A stretch of DNA of 64,000 nucleotides from Desulfarculaceae bacterium (lineage in GTDB: Bacteria; Desulfobacterota; Desulfarculia; Desulfarculales; Desulfarculaceae), in the NCBI GenBank assembly GCA_021737145.1, contig JAIPEN010000006.1, positions 1 to 64,000 of the forward strand, written 5' to 3'. Numbering within the stretch: position 1 is the stretch's first letter; each line of letters starts with the position of its first letter. Both the position numbers and the translations under genes were made by a program. This document shows, piece by piece, positions 42,724 to 52,046 of the stretch. The notes under the pieces are model-generated. The model was not told the DNA's origin. It worked only from the letters and a program-made list of their open reading frames with translations, and did not search any database.

Positions 42724-43374
42724 ATGGCCGAGATAGAGGTGGGGCGCAGCATTCTGGAGGCCAACGACAAGCTGGCCGGCCAGCACCGGGAACGCTTCGC
42801 GGCCAGCGGGGTCAAGGTGCTCAACCTGATCTCCAGCCCCGGGGCGGGCAAGACCAGCGTGTTGGAGCAGACCCTCAAGCGCCTGCAAGGCCGCCTGAAC
42901 TGCGCGGTGATCGAGGGTGACATCCAGACCGACGAGGACGCCCGGCGGGTGGCCGCCTGCGGGGTGCCCGCGGTGCAGATCCAGACCCAGGGAGCCTGCC
43001 ACCTGGACGGGGTGATGATAAACGAGGCCCTGGCCGCCCTGGACCTGGCAAGCCTGGACCTGCTGATCATCGAGAACGTGGGCAACCTGGTCTGCCCGGT
43101 GGATTTCGACCTGGGCGAGGACATGAAGGTGGCGGTCTTGTCGGTGACCGAGGGCGACGACAAGCCCAGCAAGTATCCCGCCCTGTTCCAGCAGGCGGGG
43201 GTGCTCCTGGTGAACAAGGTGGACCTCCTGCCTTATATCGATTGCGACATGGAGCGCATCCACCGCACCTGCCATCAGCTCAACCCGGAGCAAAAGGTTT
43301 TTGACCTGTCTTGCCGCACCGGCGAGGGGCTGGACCCGTGGGTGGACTGGCTGACGGGCTGGGCCAAGGGCTAG
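42724..43374 (+). CDS. hypB: Hydrogenase nickel-insertion GTPase HypB
   Basis: 216 aa. P-loop SSPGAGKTS near 37-45. The family block EGDIQTDEDARRVAACGVPA contains the Cys of the dimer-interface metal site, and LLVNKVDLLP is the G4-like NKxD motif. It lacks the His-rich nickel-storage run found in some HypB. Role: GTP-driven nickel delivery with HypA. GAGAGGC stands just before the ATG. Confidence 0.94.
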   Translation: MAEIEVGRSILEANDKLAGQHRERFAASGVKVLNLISSPGAGKTSVLEQTLKRLQGRLNCAVIEGDIQTDEDARRVAACGVPAVQIQTQGACHLDGVMINEALAALDLASLDLLIIENVGNLVCPVDFDLGEDMKVAVLSVTEGDDKPSKYPALFQQAGVLLVNKVDLLPYIDCDMERIHRTCHQLNPEQKVFDLSCRTGEGLDPWVDWLTGWAKG

Positions 43375-43553
43375 GGGTTGCTTTCGGACGGCGTCCAACA
43401 CCTGCCCGCGGGGCTGGTTTCGCGCTTTTCAGCCTGGACGTGCCGCCGTGTGGGCACCCGGCTAAAAAGCGCTGCAACCCCGTCCCTGGTCAACGGACTT
43501 GAACGCCTTTTCGCCTGCGGGGTCTTGGGAGCGCCTGCCATGGGCCGGACGGA

Positions 43554-45929
43554 GTGAGAGGGAAGACCAAAAGAGAGTCGGCCCTGGTGCGGGGGGTGGT
43601 GCAGGGGGTTGGCTTTCGGCCCTTTGTCTACAACCTGGCCCGTGGCCTGGGGCTCACTGGCTGGGTGCTCAACGACGCGGCCGGGGTGGAGCTGGCCGTG
43701 CAGGGCGGCGGGCAGGCGGTGGAGGAGTTTTTCGCCCGCCTGACCAGCCAGGCCCCGCCCCTGGCCGCCATCCACCAGGTGGAGCGGCGGGAAGCACCGC
43801 CCGAGGCCGGGGAGAGCGAGTTCGTGATCCGGGCCTCGGCCGGCGGCCGGCGCCGCACTTTGATCTCGCCCGACGTGGCCGTGTGCGAGGCCTGCCTGGC
43901 CGAGATGCTCGACCCCGCCGACCGCCGCCACGGCTACCCATTCATCAACTGCACCCACTGCGGTCCCCGCTACACCATCATCCAGGACCTGCCCTACGAC
44001 CGGCCCATGACCACCATGCAGGTGTTCACCATGTGCCCGGATTGCCAGGCCGAGTACGAGGACCCCGGCGACCGGCGCTTTCACGCCCAGCCCAACGCCT
44101 GTCCGAAGTGCGGCCCCCGCTTGTGGCTGGCCGACGCCCAAGGCGCGGAGCTGCCCGGCGATGATCCGGTGGCCGAGGCCGCCCAGGCTTTGGCTGCCGG
44201 CGAGGTGCTGGGGGTCAAGGGGCTGGGCGGCTTTCACCTGGCCGCCGACGCGGCCAACGACGCGGCCGTGGCCAGGCTGCGCGGGCGCAAGCACCGCGAG
44301 GAAAAGCCCTTGGCCGTGATGGTGCCCGGGCTGGACGAAGCCCGCGCCCTGGCCGAACTGGACGATGCCGAGGCCGAGGCCCTGGCCAGCCGGGAGCGGC
44401 CCATCGTGCTGGTCCCCTGCCGGGAAAACGCTCCCTTGGCCCCCTCGGTGGCCCCCAACAACCGGCTCATCGGCCTGATGCTGCCCTACACCCCGCTGCA
44501 CCATCTGCTGTTGAACGCGGCGGCCCGACGCGGCCTGAGCGCCCTGGTCATGACCAGCGGCAATGTGAGCGACGAGCCCATTTGCCTGGACAACCACGAG
44601 GCGGTGTGCCGCATCGGGGCCCAGGCCACGCGCGGGGCCATCGTGGACAAGCTGCTGCTGCACGACCGGGACATCCACCTGCGCTCCGACGACTCGGTGG
44701 TGCGGGTGGTGGACGGAAGCCTGCGCGCCATACGGCGCTCGCGGGGCTTCGTGCCCTCGCCCCTGATCCTGGCGCCGGGCACCGTGCCATCCGGCTGCCC
44801 GCCGGTGCTGGCCGCCGGGGCCCACCAGAAGAACACCCTGTGTTTGCTGCGCGGCGATCAGGCCTTTATCAGCCAGCACGTGGGCGATTTGGACGATCTG
44901 CGCACCCTGGAGTTTTTCGAGCTCACGGCCGCGCATCTGGCCCGCGTTCTGGAGGCCGAGCCTGAGATCATCGCCTGCGACCTGCATCCTGACTATCTCT
45001 CCAGCAAGTGGGCCGCCGAGCGCGGCCTGCCCCTGGTGCGGGTGCAGCACCACCACGCCCACGCGGTGGCGGTGATGGCCGAGCACGGCCTGAGCGGCGA
45101 GGTGCTGGGGGTGAGCCTGGACGGCACCGGCTATGGTGACGACGCCTCGGTGTGGGGCGGCGAGCTGCTGGCCGCGCATGGCGGCGGCTACCGCCGTCTG
45201 GGGCGGCTCAGGCGCTTTGCCCTGCCCGGCGGCGAGGCCGCGGTGCGTCAGCCCTGGCGGGTGGGCTGGGCCCTATTGGAGCAGGTGTTCGGTCCCCAGG
45301 AGGCCGCCTCCCTGGCCCTGGGCCTGGTGGAGCGGCGGGGGGAGAGCCTGGCTCTGATGAGCCAGATGACCGCCAAGGGGCTCAATTCCCCGCTCACCTC
45401 CAGCCTGGGGCGGCTCTTCGACGGGGTGGCCGCCCTGTGCGGCCTGCGCGAGGAGGCGGCCTACGAGGGCCAGGCGGCCATCGAGCTGGAGCAGGCCATG
45501 GACCAACTGGCGGCCGAGGGCTACCCCATGGCCCTGCGCGAACAGGACGGGCTGTTGGAGCTGGACTGGGGGCCCACGGTGGAGGCGGTGGTGGCCGAGG
45601 TGCTGGCCGGGTCCGAGCCGGGCCTGGTCTCGGCCCGTTTCCACGCCGGGCTGCTGGCCGGGCTCAGCGCCTGGGTGCAGGCCGGGGCCGAGTTGTCCGG
45701 CCTGGACCGCGCCTGTTTGGGCGGCGGCTGCTTCATGAACGCCTGCCTCTTGACCGGGCTGCCCGCAGCCTTGGAGAGCGCGGGCCTGGCGGTGTACACT
45801 GCGGCCCAGGCCCCGGCCAACGACGGCGGACTGAGCCTGGGCCAGGCCGTGGCCGCGGCCCATGCCTGGGACCAGGGCCTGGACCCCGGCGGAGTCACCA
45901 CCCTCACTCCACAAGAGGGCAGCGCATGA
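43554..45929 (+). CDS. hypF: Carbamoyltransferase HypF
   Basis: 791 aa, GTG start at 43554. Order of domains: acylphosphatase-like (1-95, GVVQGVGFRPFVYNLA), two zinc fingers (about 105-190, CEACLAEM, CTHCGPRYT, CPDCQAEY, CPKCGPR), YrdC-like (about 200-385), and a Kae1-like carbamoyltransferase with HHHAHAVAVMAEHGL and GVSLDGTGYGDD. It makes the cyanide ligands of the [NiFe] centre from carbamoyl phosphate, passing them to HypE. A 179-bp gap separates it from hypB, and its stop overlaps the hypD start by 4 bp. Confidence 0.95.
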   Translation: MRGKTKRESALVRGVVQGVGFRPFVYNLARGLGLTGWVLNDAAGVELAVQGGGQAVEEFFARLTSQAPPLAAIHQVERREAPPEAGESEFVIRASAGGRRRTLISPDVAVCEACLAEMLDPADRRHGYPFINCTHCGPRYTIIQDLPYDRPMTTMQVFTMCPDCQAEYEDPGDRRFHAQPNACPKCGPRLWLADAQGAELPGDDPVAEAAQALAAGEVLGVKGLGGFHLAADAANDAAVARLRGRKHREEKPLAVMVPGLDEARALAELDDAEAEALASRERPIVLVPCRENAPLAPSVAPNNRLIGLMLPYTPLHHLLLNAAARRGLSALVMTSGNVSDEPICLDNHEAVCRIGAQATRGAIVDKLLLHDRDIHLRSDDSVVRVVDGSLRAIRRSRGFVPSPLILAPGTVPSGCPPVLAAGAHQKNTLCLLRGDQAFISQHVGDLDDLRTLEFFELTAAHLARVLEAEPEIIACDLHPDYLSSKWAAERGLPLVRVQHHHAHAVAVMAEHGLSGEVLGVSLDGTGYGDDASVWGGELLAAHGGGYRRLGRLRRFALPGGEAAVRQPWRVGWALLEQVFGPQEAASLALGLVERRGESLALMSQMTAKGLNSPLTSSLGRLFDGVAALCGLREEAAYEGQAAIELEQAMDQLAAEGYPMALREQDGLLELDWGPTVEAVVAEVLAGSEPGLVSARFHAGLLAGLSAWVQAGAELSGLDRACLGGGCFMNACLLTGLPAALESAGLAVYTAAQAPANDGGLSLGQAVAAAHAWDQGLDPGGVTTLTPQEGSA

Positions 45930-47014
45930 AACACGTGGACGAATATCGCGACCCCCGCATCACCCGGGAGCTGGGCGCCCAGATCCGGCGCACAAGCACC
46001 AAGCCGGCCCGCTTCATGGAGCTGTGCGGCACCCACACCATGGCCCTGGCCCGCCACGGGCTGCACGCCATGCTGCCCGACACCGTGTCCATGGTGTCGG
46101 GTCCGGGCTGTCCGGTGTGCGTAACCGCCACCGAGGAGATCGACCGGGCGGTGAAGCTGGCCCGCACTCCGGGGGTGGTGGTGGCCACCTTCGGCGATTT
46201 GGTGCGGGTGCCGGGCAGCCACAACTCCCTGGCCGCCGAACGGGCCCAGGGCGCGGCGGTGGAGGTGGTCTACTCGCCCCTGGACGCGGTGGCCCTGGCC
46301 GCCAAGCGGCCGGACGAGCAGGTGGTGTTTCTGGGCATCGGTTTCGAGACCACCGCCCCCACCGTGGCCGCCGCCCTGCTGACCGCCGATCAGCAGGGGC
46401 TCGGCAACTTCAGCGTGCTCAGCGCGCACAAGCTTCTGCCCCCGGCCCTGGCGGCCCTGCTGAGCGGGCCGGACCTGGGGCTCAGCGGCTTCCTGTGTCC
46501 GGGCCATGTGACCACGGTGATCGGCACGGCCTGCTACGAGCCGGTGGCCCGGGACCATGGCCTGCCCTGCGTGGTGGCCGGCTTCGAGCCCGCCGACGTG
46601 CTGGCCGCCATCCTTCTGCTGGTCAAGCAGGTGGAGGCGGGCGAAAGCAGGGTGGAGATCGCCTATCAGCGGGCGGTCAAGCCGGAGGGCAATCCTGCGG
46701 CCGTGGCCCTGATGAACCGCTTTTTCGAGCCGGTGGACGCGCCCTGGCGGGGCCTGGGGGCCATTCCCCAGAGCGGCCTGGCCCTGCGCGCCGAGTTCGC
46801 CCACTTGGACGCATCCAAGAAATTCGACGTGAGCGTGCCCCCGGCCCAGGATCATCCCGGCTGCCGCTGTGGCGATGTGCTGCGCGGGCTGATCACCCCG
46901 CCCGAGTGCAAGCTCTTCAACACGGTCTGCGCGCCCTCCACTCCGGTGGGGCCCTGCATGGTATCGGCCGAGGGCACCTGCGCGGCCTGGCATCGCTACC
47001 GGCGCGAGGACTGA
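45926..47014 (+). CDS. hypD: Hydrogenase Fe-cofactor assembly protein HypD
   Basis: 362 aa starting at ATG 45926, which overlaps the hypF stop (ATGA). Conserved Cys motifs ELCGTHTMALARHGL near 36-50 and GPGCPVCVT near 62-70. The C-terminal [4Fe-4S] Cys set (CRCGDVLRGL, then CKLFNTVCAPSTPVGPCMVS) is complete. HypD acts with HypC as the scaffold on which Fe(CN)2CO is built. No hypC is seen here. Confidence 0.95.
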   Translation: MKHVDEYRDPRITRELGAQIRRTSTKPARFMELCGTHTMALARHGLHAMLPDTVSMVSGPGCPVCVTATEEIDRAVKLARTPGVVVATFGDLVRVPGSHNSLAAERAQGAAVEVVYSPLDAVALAAKRPDEQVVFLGIGFETTAPTVAAALLTADQQGLGNFSVLSAHKLLPPALAALLSGPDLGLSGFLCPGHVTTVIGTACYEPVARDHGLPCVVAGFEPADVLAAILLLVKQVEAGESRVEIAYQRAVKPEGNPAAVALMNRFFEPVDAPWRGLGAIPQSGLALRAEFAHLDASKKFDVSVPPAQDHPGCRCGDVLRGLITPPECKLFNTVCAPSTPVGPCMVSAEGTCAAWHRYRRED

Positions 47015-47041
47015 GGGCCCCTGCCAGCAAGGAGACACATC

Positions 47042-48568
47042 ATGAGTCCAAGTCAACCCCCGGTATTGCTGCTGCATCCCTACGACGACGTGCTGGTGGC
47101 CCTGGCCGAGCTTCCCGCGGGCACGGAGCTGGCCGGGCACGGCCTGGTCTGCGGCCAGGACATCCCGGCCGGGCACAAGGTGGCCCGGCGCGCCTTGCCC
47201 CAGGGGCACCAGGTGCGCAAGTACGGCCAGATCATCGGCTCGGCCTCCGAGGCCGTGGCGGCCGGGGACTGGGTGCACACCCACAACCTGGCCTTCGGCC
47301 AGTTCGAGCGGGACCTGGCCATCGGCCAGGACGTCAAGCCCACCGAATACGTGGCCGGGCAGGAGCGGGCCACCTTCCAGGGCTATCTGCGGCCCAGCGG
47401 CCAGGCGGCCACCCGCAACTATCTGGGGGTGCTGGCCACGGTGAACTGTTCGGCCTCGGTGTGCCACTTCATCGCCCAGGCGGCCTCGGAGCTTTTGGAC
47501 GATTATCCCGGGGTGGACGGGGTGGTGCCCCTGGGGCACGGCTTCGGCTGCGGCGGGACCACGGGCTCGGTGGGCCTGAGCCATCTGCAGCGCACCATGG
47601 CCGGCTACGCCCGTCATCCCAACTTCGCCGGGGTGCTCCTGGTGGGGCTGGGCTGCGAGGTGAACCAGCTGGAGCTGCTGATGGAGAACATGGACCTGAG
47701 CCAAGGCAGGCTCTTGCGGGCCATGAACATCCAGCAGGCCGGGGGCACGGTGAAAACCGTGGAGTGGGCCGTGGAGGCGATCAAGGAAATGCTGCCCGAG
47801 GCGAACAAGGCCCGCCGCCAGAGCCTGCCGGCCAGCCACCTCAAGGTGGGCCTGGAGTGCGGCGGCTCGGACGCCTATTCCGGCCTCACCGCCAACCCGG
47901 CCCTGGGCGCGGCCATGGACCGGCTGGTGGCCCACGGCGGCACCGCCATCCTGGCCGAGACCCCGGAGGTCTACGGGGCCGAGCATCTGCTCACCCGGCG
48001 GGCGGTGAGCCAGGCGGTGGGCCAGAAGCTGGCCGAGCGCATCGAGTGGTGGGAGGAGTACTCTTCGGGCCACGGCGCCACCCTGAACGTGAACCCCACG
48101 CCCGGCAACAAGGCCGGCGGCCTGACCACCATCCTGGAAAAGTCCCTGGGCGCGGTGGCCAAGGCCGGCACCACCAACCTGTGCCAGATGTATGAGTACG
48201 CCGATGCGGTGGAGCAGACGGGCCTGGTGATGATGGACACGCCGGGGTACGACATGGTCTCCATCACCGGCATGGTGGCCGGCGGGGCCAACCTGATTTG
48301 CTTCACCACCGGGCGGGGCTCGGTGTGCGGCTCGCGGCCGGCGCCCACCCTGAAGCTGGCCACCAACAGCGCCATGTTTGGCCGCATGGCCGACGACATG
48401 GACATCAACTGCGGAGTGATCGCCGACGGCGAGGCCACGGTGGACCAGATGGGCCAGGTCATCTTCGAGCGCATCCTGGCCGCCGCTTCGGGCCAGCCCA
48501 CCAAGAGCGAGGCCCTGGGCTTCGGCGACCAGGAGTTCGTGCCCTGGCAGGTGGGGGCGGTGCTCTGA
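47042..48568 (+). CDS. uxaA: UxaA-family dehydratase (altronate/galactarate dehydratase-like)
   Basis: 508 aa. An N-terminal SAF domain (about 1-95) is fused to the full catalytic domain of the UxaA/GarD family, recognisable by CHFIAQAASELLDDYPGVDG, GHGFGCGG, LGCEVNQLE and GLECGGSDAYSG, then NPTPGNKAGGLTTILEKSLG. These enzymes dehydrate sugar acids with an Fe or Fe-S centre. It lies 27 bp after hypD and 29 bp before hypE, so it shares their transcript. There are no other hexuronate genes nearby; the substrate may be a different hydroxyacid. The symbol marks family only. Confidence 0.85.
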   Translation: MSPSQPPVLLLHPYDDVLVALAELPAGTELAGHGLVCGQDIPAGHKVARRALPQGHQVRKYGQIIGSASEAVAAGDWVHTHNLAFGQFERDLAIGQDVKPTEYVAGQERATFQGYLRPSGQAATRNYLGVLATVNCSASVCHFIAQAASELLDDYPGVDGVVPLGHGFGCGGTTGSVGLSHLQRTMAGYARHPNFAGVLLVGLGCEVNQLELLMENMDLSQGRLLRAMNIQQAGGTVKTVEWAVEAIKEMLPEANKARRQSLPASHLKVGLECGGSDAYSGLTANPALGAAMDRLVAHGGTAILAETPEVYGAEHLLTRRAVSQAVGQKLAERIEWWEEYSSGHGATLNVNPTPGNKAGGLTTILEKSLGAVAKAGTTNLCQMYEYADAVEQTGLVMMDTPGYDMVSITGMVAGGANLICFTTGRGSVCGSRPAPTLKLATNSAMFGRMADDMDINCGVIADGEATVDQMGQVIFERILAAASGQPTKSEALGFGDQEFVPWQVGAVL

Positions 48569-48597
48569 GCCGGGGCAAGGAAACGAGGAGAGAGGGA

Positions 48598-49611
48598 ATG
48601 GGCAAGCCGGATACGATCCTCTTGGACCACGGGGCTGGCGGCAAGGCCAGCGCCGAGCTGGTGGGCGGCCTGTTCGCCAAGCACCTGGGCAACGAGGTGC
48701 TGGACCAGATGGACGACGCGGCGGTGGTGGATCTGCCGCCGGGGCGCCTGGCGGTGAGCACCGACAGCTTCACGGTGGACCCCATCTTTTTTCCGGGCGG
48801 GAACATCGGCTCCCTGGCGGTGCACGGCACGGTCAACGACGTGACCATGCGCGGGGGGCGGCCCCTGTTCCTCACCGTGGGTTTCGTTTTGGAGGAGGGC
48901 CTGCCCGTGGCCGACCTGGAGCGGGTGGTGGCCGCCATGGCCGAGGCCGTCCAAGAGGCGGGGGTCAAGGTCATCGCCGGGGACACCAAGGTGGTGGGCC
49001 GGGGCCAGGCGGACAAGCTGTTCATCAACACCACCGGCATCGGGGTGATCCCGCCCGGCCTGGAGCTGGGGGCCCATCTGGCCCGGCCCGGCGACGTGGT
49101 GCTCGTATCGGGCAGCATGGGCGACCACGGGGTGACCATCATGGCCGCCAGGGAGGGCCTGGGCCTGGAGGCGCCGCTCAGCTCGGACTCGGCCGCCCTC
49201 AATGGGCTGGCGGCCGGGGTCATCGTGGCCTGTCCGGGCCTCAAGACCCTGCGCGATCCCACCCGGGGGGGCCTGGCCACCGCGCTCAACGAGATCGCGG
49301 CCTCCAGCGGGGTGGACATGGAGCTGGACGAGGCTGCGGTGCCCATCGACCCGGCGGTGGCCGGGGTCTGCGAGCTGCTGGGCCTGGACCCGCTCTACCT
49401 GGCCAACGAGGGCAAGCTGATCTGCATCGTGGACCCGGACCAGGCCCAAACCGCCCTGGAGGCCCTGAGGGCCCATCCCCTGGGCCACAGCGCGGCCATC
49501 ATCGGGCGCTGCGGCGGGACCAAGCCGGGCAAGGTGTGGATGAACACCAGCGCCGGGGGCAGGCGCATTTTGGACATGCTCTCCGGCGAGCCCCTGCCGC
49601 GCATCTGTTAG
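48598..49611 (+). CDS. hypE: Hydrogenase maturation protein HypE
   Basis: 337 aa from ATG 48598 (GAGGAGAGAGG upstream). AIR-synthase-like ATP site: DHGAGGKASAELV at the start, STDSFTVDPIFFPGGNIG, AGDTKVVGRGQADKLFIN and DPTRGGLATALNEIA. The C-terminal Cys that carries the thiocyanate is present (EPLPRIC at the very end). It dehydrates the carbamoyl group from HypF. Last gene of the hyp run; it overlaps the convergent glycosyltransferase gene by 4 bp. Confidence 0.95.
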   Translation: MGKPDTILLDHGAGGKASAELVGGLFAKHLGNEVLDQMDDAAVVDLPPGRLAVSTDSFTVDPIFFPGGNIGSLAVHGTVNDVTMRGGRPLFLTVGFVLEEGLPVADLERVVAAMAEAVQEAGVKVIAGDTKVVGRGQADKLFINTTGIGVIPPGLELGAHLARPGDVVLVSGSMGDHGVTIMAAREGLGLEAPLSSDSAALNGLAAGVIVACPGLKTLRDPTRGGLATALNEIAASSGVDMELDEAAVPIDPAVAGVCELLGLDPLYLANEGKLICIVDPDQAQTALEALRAHPLGHSAAIIGRCGGTKPGKVWMNTSAGGRRILDMLSGEPLPRIC

Positions 49612-50993
49612 GCGCCGGTTTTATTTCCGCGTAAGAGCATCCAGAGCCGCCACAGGCCGTAGGCGGCATAGGGCATGAACAGGGGCATCATCACCCCCCG
49701 GAAGCGGGCCCCCAACCAGGGCCAGGCCGACAGGGGGATCAGGTAGATGAGCATCAGCCAGATCAGGGCGTGACCCCAGGCCGCGTCTCCCCGGCGCAGG
49801 GTGGCGGGCAAGGCCGCGGCCACGCCCAGGTAAATCAAGCCCAGCAGCAGGGCCGTGCCCACGGTGACGGCCCACACGTCCCAGCGGGGCCCGAAGTACT
49901 GGGCCTTGTATTCCTTCCAGGGCAGGGTCCACAGGCCCCCGATGGGGCCGTGCTGGCCTTCTTTGCTGCCCCAGACATAGAACATGCCCACCTCCACCGG
50001 ATAGAGCAGGAGCACTCCCACTCCCTTGGCGCTGGCCTGGATGAAGGACTTGGGGTCGTCGAGGATGATCTTCAGGCCCAGGCGGCGGTAGTAGTCGTAG
50101 ACCTGGGGCCGGGTCCAGGCGGGGTCGGCCTCGGCCTCCACCTGCTTGACAAGCCGGTCGCGGGCCTCCCGGCGGCTGATGCCCTCCCGCGTGGCGATGG
50201 TGCCCGCGGCCCGGTAGAAGAGCAGGTTGTCCGCCGTGACCTGGGAAAAGGTGGCGCTGCCCGAGACCCAGTAGTTGCGCGCCTGCCAGGCGCCGGTGAT
50301 GACCAGCCAGGACAAAAAGACGCAGAACAAGAGCTTGAGCACCGTGCGTCCGGCCAGGTGGCGGCCGCGGGCCCAGAAAATGAGCCAGAGCAGCAGGGGG
50401 ATGATGAAGTAGTAGCTGATGGGGCGCACCAGGGCCGAAAGGGCCAGGGTGAAGCCCAGGGCCACGGCCCAGCGGGCCCTGCGCTCCGGCGGGGCGTCCG
50501 TGAGGCGCAGGCCCTCAAAGGCCACCAGGGTGAACAGCACGGTGAACAGGGTCTCGCTCATCAAATATTGCGACAAGAAAAAGTTCACCGGCTCGACGGC
50601 GAACAGCAAGCAGGCCCAAAAGGCCGCCCGGCGGTTCCACAGGCGCGCGGTGATGGCGTAGATCAGGGGGAAAAGGACCATGGACAGCAGCACCTGCAAG
50701 CTGAGCATGGGGAGCTGCTTGACCCCGAACAGGGCGTAGGAAAAGGCGATGAACAGGGGATAGCCCGGGGTGCGCAACAGCTCGGCCCGGTAGGGCTGGT
50801 GGGCGTGCTCGGCAAAGGTGCCGTTGAGCAGGATGGACTCGGCGGGATGGTAGTAGCCCTCCGAGTCCGCGTTTTCAAAGGCATGGGGATGGTGGGGAAA
50901 GGCGACCCACAGGGTGCCCAGGCGCAACACAAGCACCGCCAGCATCAATAGCAGCAGAGCCTTGTTGTTGAACCAATGCTCGGTGCGCAACAC
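49608..50993 (-). CDS. Glycosyltransferase family 39 / ArnT-like membrane protein
   Basis: 461 aa from GTG 50993 (GAGGGG 4 nt upstream); an in-frame TTG at 51023 lies before this ribosome site. About ten to eleven membrane helices. The first periplasmic loop has the acidic pair of GT-C enzymes (ENADSEGYYHPAESIL) and RTPGYPLFIAFSY. It should transfer a sugar from a polyprenyl-phosphate carrier on the outer face of the inner membrane. Acceptor unknown. Confidence 0.8.
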   Translation of the reverse strand: MLRTEHWFNNKALLLLMLAVLVLRLGTLWVAFPHHPHAFENADSEGYYHPAESILLNGTFAEHAHQPYRAELLRTPGYPLFIAFSYALFGVKQLPMLSLQVLLSMVLFPLIYAITARLWNRRAAFWACLLFAVEPVNFFLSQYLMSETLFTVLFTLVAFEGLRLTDAPPERRARWAVALGFTLALSALVRPISYYFIIPLLLWLIFWARGRHLAGRTVLKLLFCVFLSWLVITGAWQARNYWVSGSATFSQVTADNLLFYRAAGTIATREGISRREARDRLVKQVEAEADPAWTRPQVYDYYRRLGLKIILDDPKSFIQASAKGVGVLLLYPVEVGMFYVWGSKEGQHGPIGGLWTLPWKEYKAQYFGPRWDVWAVTVGTALLLGLIYLGVAAALPATLRRGDAAWGHALIWLMLIYLIPLSAWPWLGARFRGVMMPLFMPYAAYGLWRLWMLLRGNKTGA

Positions 50994-51100
50994 TATACCC
51001 CTCGTCGCGAAGTGGACGCACAAGGGGGGATTAGCCTGCCCGGGCGCAAGCCTGGGCAGGGGGAAGCTCCCCCCGGGCGGATGGATGCCGGCGCGGGCGC

Positions 51101-51469
51101 CTAGGCGCCCAGATAGGTGGCTCGGCTGTCTTCGGATTCCCAGGCCGAGACCGAGTGCATGGACACCTGCTCGGGCAGGTCCTGGGCGATGGTCTCGTAC
51201 AGGTGCTTGGCGATCAGCTCGCTGGAGGGATTCACCTGGTCAAAGGGGGCCACCTCGTTGAGATGGCGGTGGTCCAGTTGATCCAGGGCCTGGTTCATCA
51301 GCTTCTTGAGCTCGCCGAAGTCCATGAGCAGGTCGGCCTTGTCCAGCTTATTGCCCTGCACCACCACCTCGACCTTCCAGTTGTGGCCGTGCAGGGCCTC
51401 GCAGCGGCCCTTGAAGTTGCGCAGGCTGTGAGCCGCGGCGAAGCGGCCGGTCACCATGAGACGGTACAT
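51101..51469 (-). CDS. queD: 6-carboxy-tetrahydropterin synthase QueD / PTPS family
   Basis: 122 aa. Zinc ligands H14, H27 and H29 (FAAAHSLRN, ALHGHNW), catalytic C23 (GRCEALHGH), and the later DHRHLNE with the Glu of SAWESEDSRATY. It fits QueD, the second step of queuosine synthesis, better than eukaryotic-type PTPS by its short length. It lies 7 bp after the zinc-ribbon gene and is probably cotranscribed from the promoter near 51.9 kb. Confidence 0.9.
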   Translation of the reverse strand: MYRLMVTGRFAAAHSLRNFKGRCEALHGHNWKVEVVVQGNKLDKADLLMDFGELKKLMNQALDQLDHRHLNEVAPFDQVNPSSELIAKHLYETIAQDLPEQVSMHSVSAWESEDSRATYLGA

Positions 51470-51476
51470 TACGCGC

Positions 51477-51824
51477 TTACTCCGCCGGGCCGGTGTAGGG
51501 CGAGCCGCACTCGGTGCACTTGCCGTCCGGTCCGATGATGCCGATGCAGGCGCCGTCGCTGCAGGCCACCCGCTCGCTGGTGTCGAAGCCCTCGCCGGGC
51601 TCGGCCTCGCCGCCGTGGGCGTCCCCGCAGTGGGGGCAGTAGTTGGCCGCGGGCAGGGCCTTTTGGCCGCAGCTGGCGCAGGTCAACAGTTTGGGCTCCT
51701 CGCCCTCCGGGGCGGGCAGCTCGTGGCCGCAGTGATGGCAAAAGGCGGCTCCGCTCAGGGCATCCTGGCCGCAGTGGGCGCAGGTGAGGGCGGGCAGCTC
51801 TTGGTTACAATGGGGGCACTCCAT
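51477..51824 (-). CDS. Multi zinc-ribbon protein
   Basis: 115 aa from ATG 51824 (GGGAG 7 nt upstream). At least five CxxC knuckles: CPHC, CAHC, CHHC, CASC and CPHC, plus a final CSDGAC...CTEC set with a GIIGPDGKCTECGSPY tail. This is a double zinc-ribbon (zinc_ribbon_2/DZR-like) protein, probably an adaptor for protein or nucleic-acid binding. The C-terminal GPDGKCTECG block is also found in other small zinc-ribbon proteins of this group. Function unknown. Confidence 0.75.
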   Translation of the reverse strand: MECPHCNQELPALTCAHCGQDALSGAAFCHHCGHELPAPEGEEPKLLTCASCGQKALPAANYCPHCGDAHGGEAEPGEGFDTSERVACSDGACIGIIGPDGKCTECGSPYTGPAE

Positions 51825-51897
51825 GGCGGGCTCCCTGGTCAGTGGTAAAATAAAGGACTGTGGTTGCGCCGGTAGGGGCGCGGCTTTCCATAGCAGA

Positions 51898-51926
51898 ATA
51901 ATGGTGCCCCGGCCGCCTTGTGTCAA
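51898..51926 (-). promoter_or_regulatory. Promoter for the zinc-ribbon-queD operon
   Basis: On the minus strand TTGACA (51926-51921), an exact 17-bp spacer and CATTAT (51903-51898), about 74 bp before the start codon. Confidence 0.65.
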
Positions 51927-51949
51927 GGCACCCGGCAAGGGGCGGTTTC

Positions 51950-51978
51950 TTGACTATGCCGCTGGCGCCGTGATAGAG
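51950..51978 (+). promoter_or_regulatory. Possible promoter for the FG-GAP protein gene
   Basis: TTGACT (51950-51955), 17 bp, ATAGAG (51973-51978), about 70 bp before the start at 52047. The -10 match is poor. Confidence 0.35.
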
Positions 51979-52046
51979 CTTGGCAGGCGATTAAAAAACG
52001 CTTTAGCCCGTGGGGTTGAGGGGGCTACTGGTGGAGGAGTAAGTAG

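Noticed and set aside
43375-43553. hypC in the gap between hypB and hypF
   Set aside because: No frame gives a protein with the MC-LAIP start or HypC length.
43371-45179. 602-codon minus-strand open frame opposite hypF
   Set aside because: Low-complexity Gly/Ala/His/Gln composition typical of an antisense shadow; hypF on the other strand is unmistakable.
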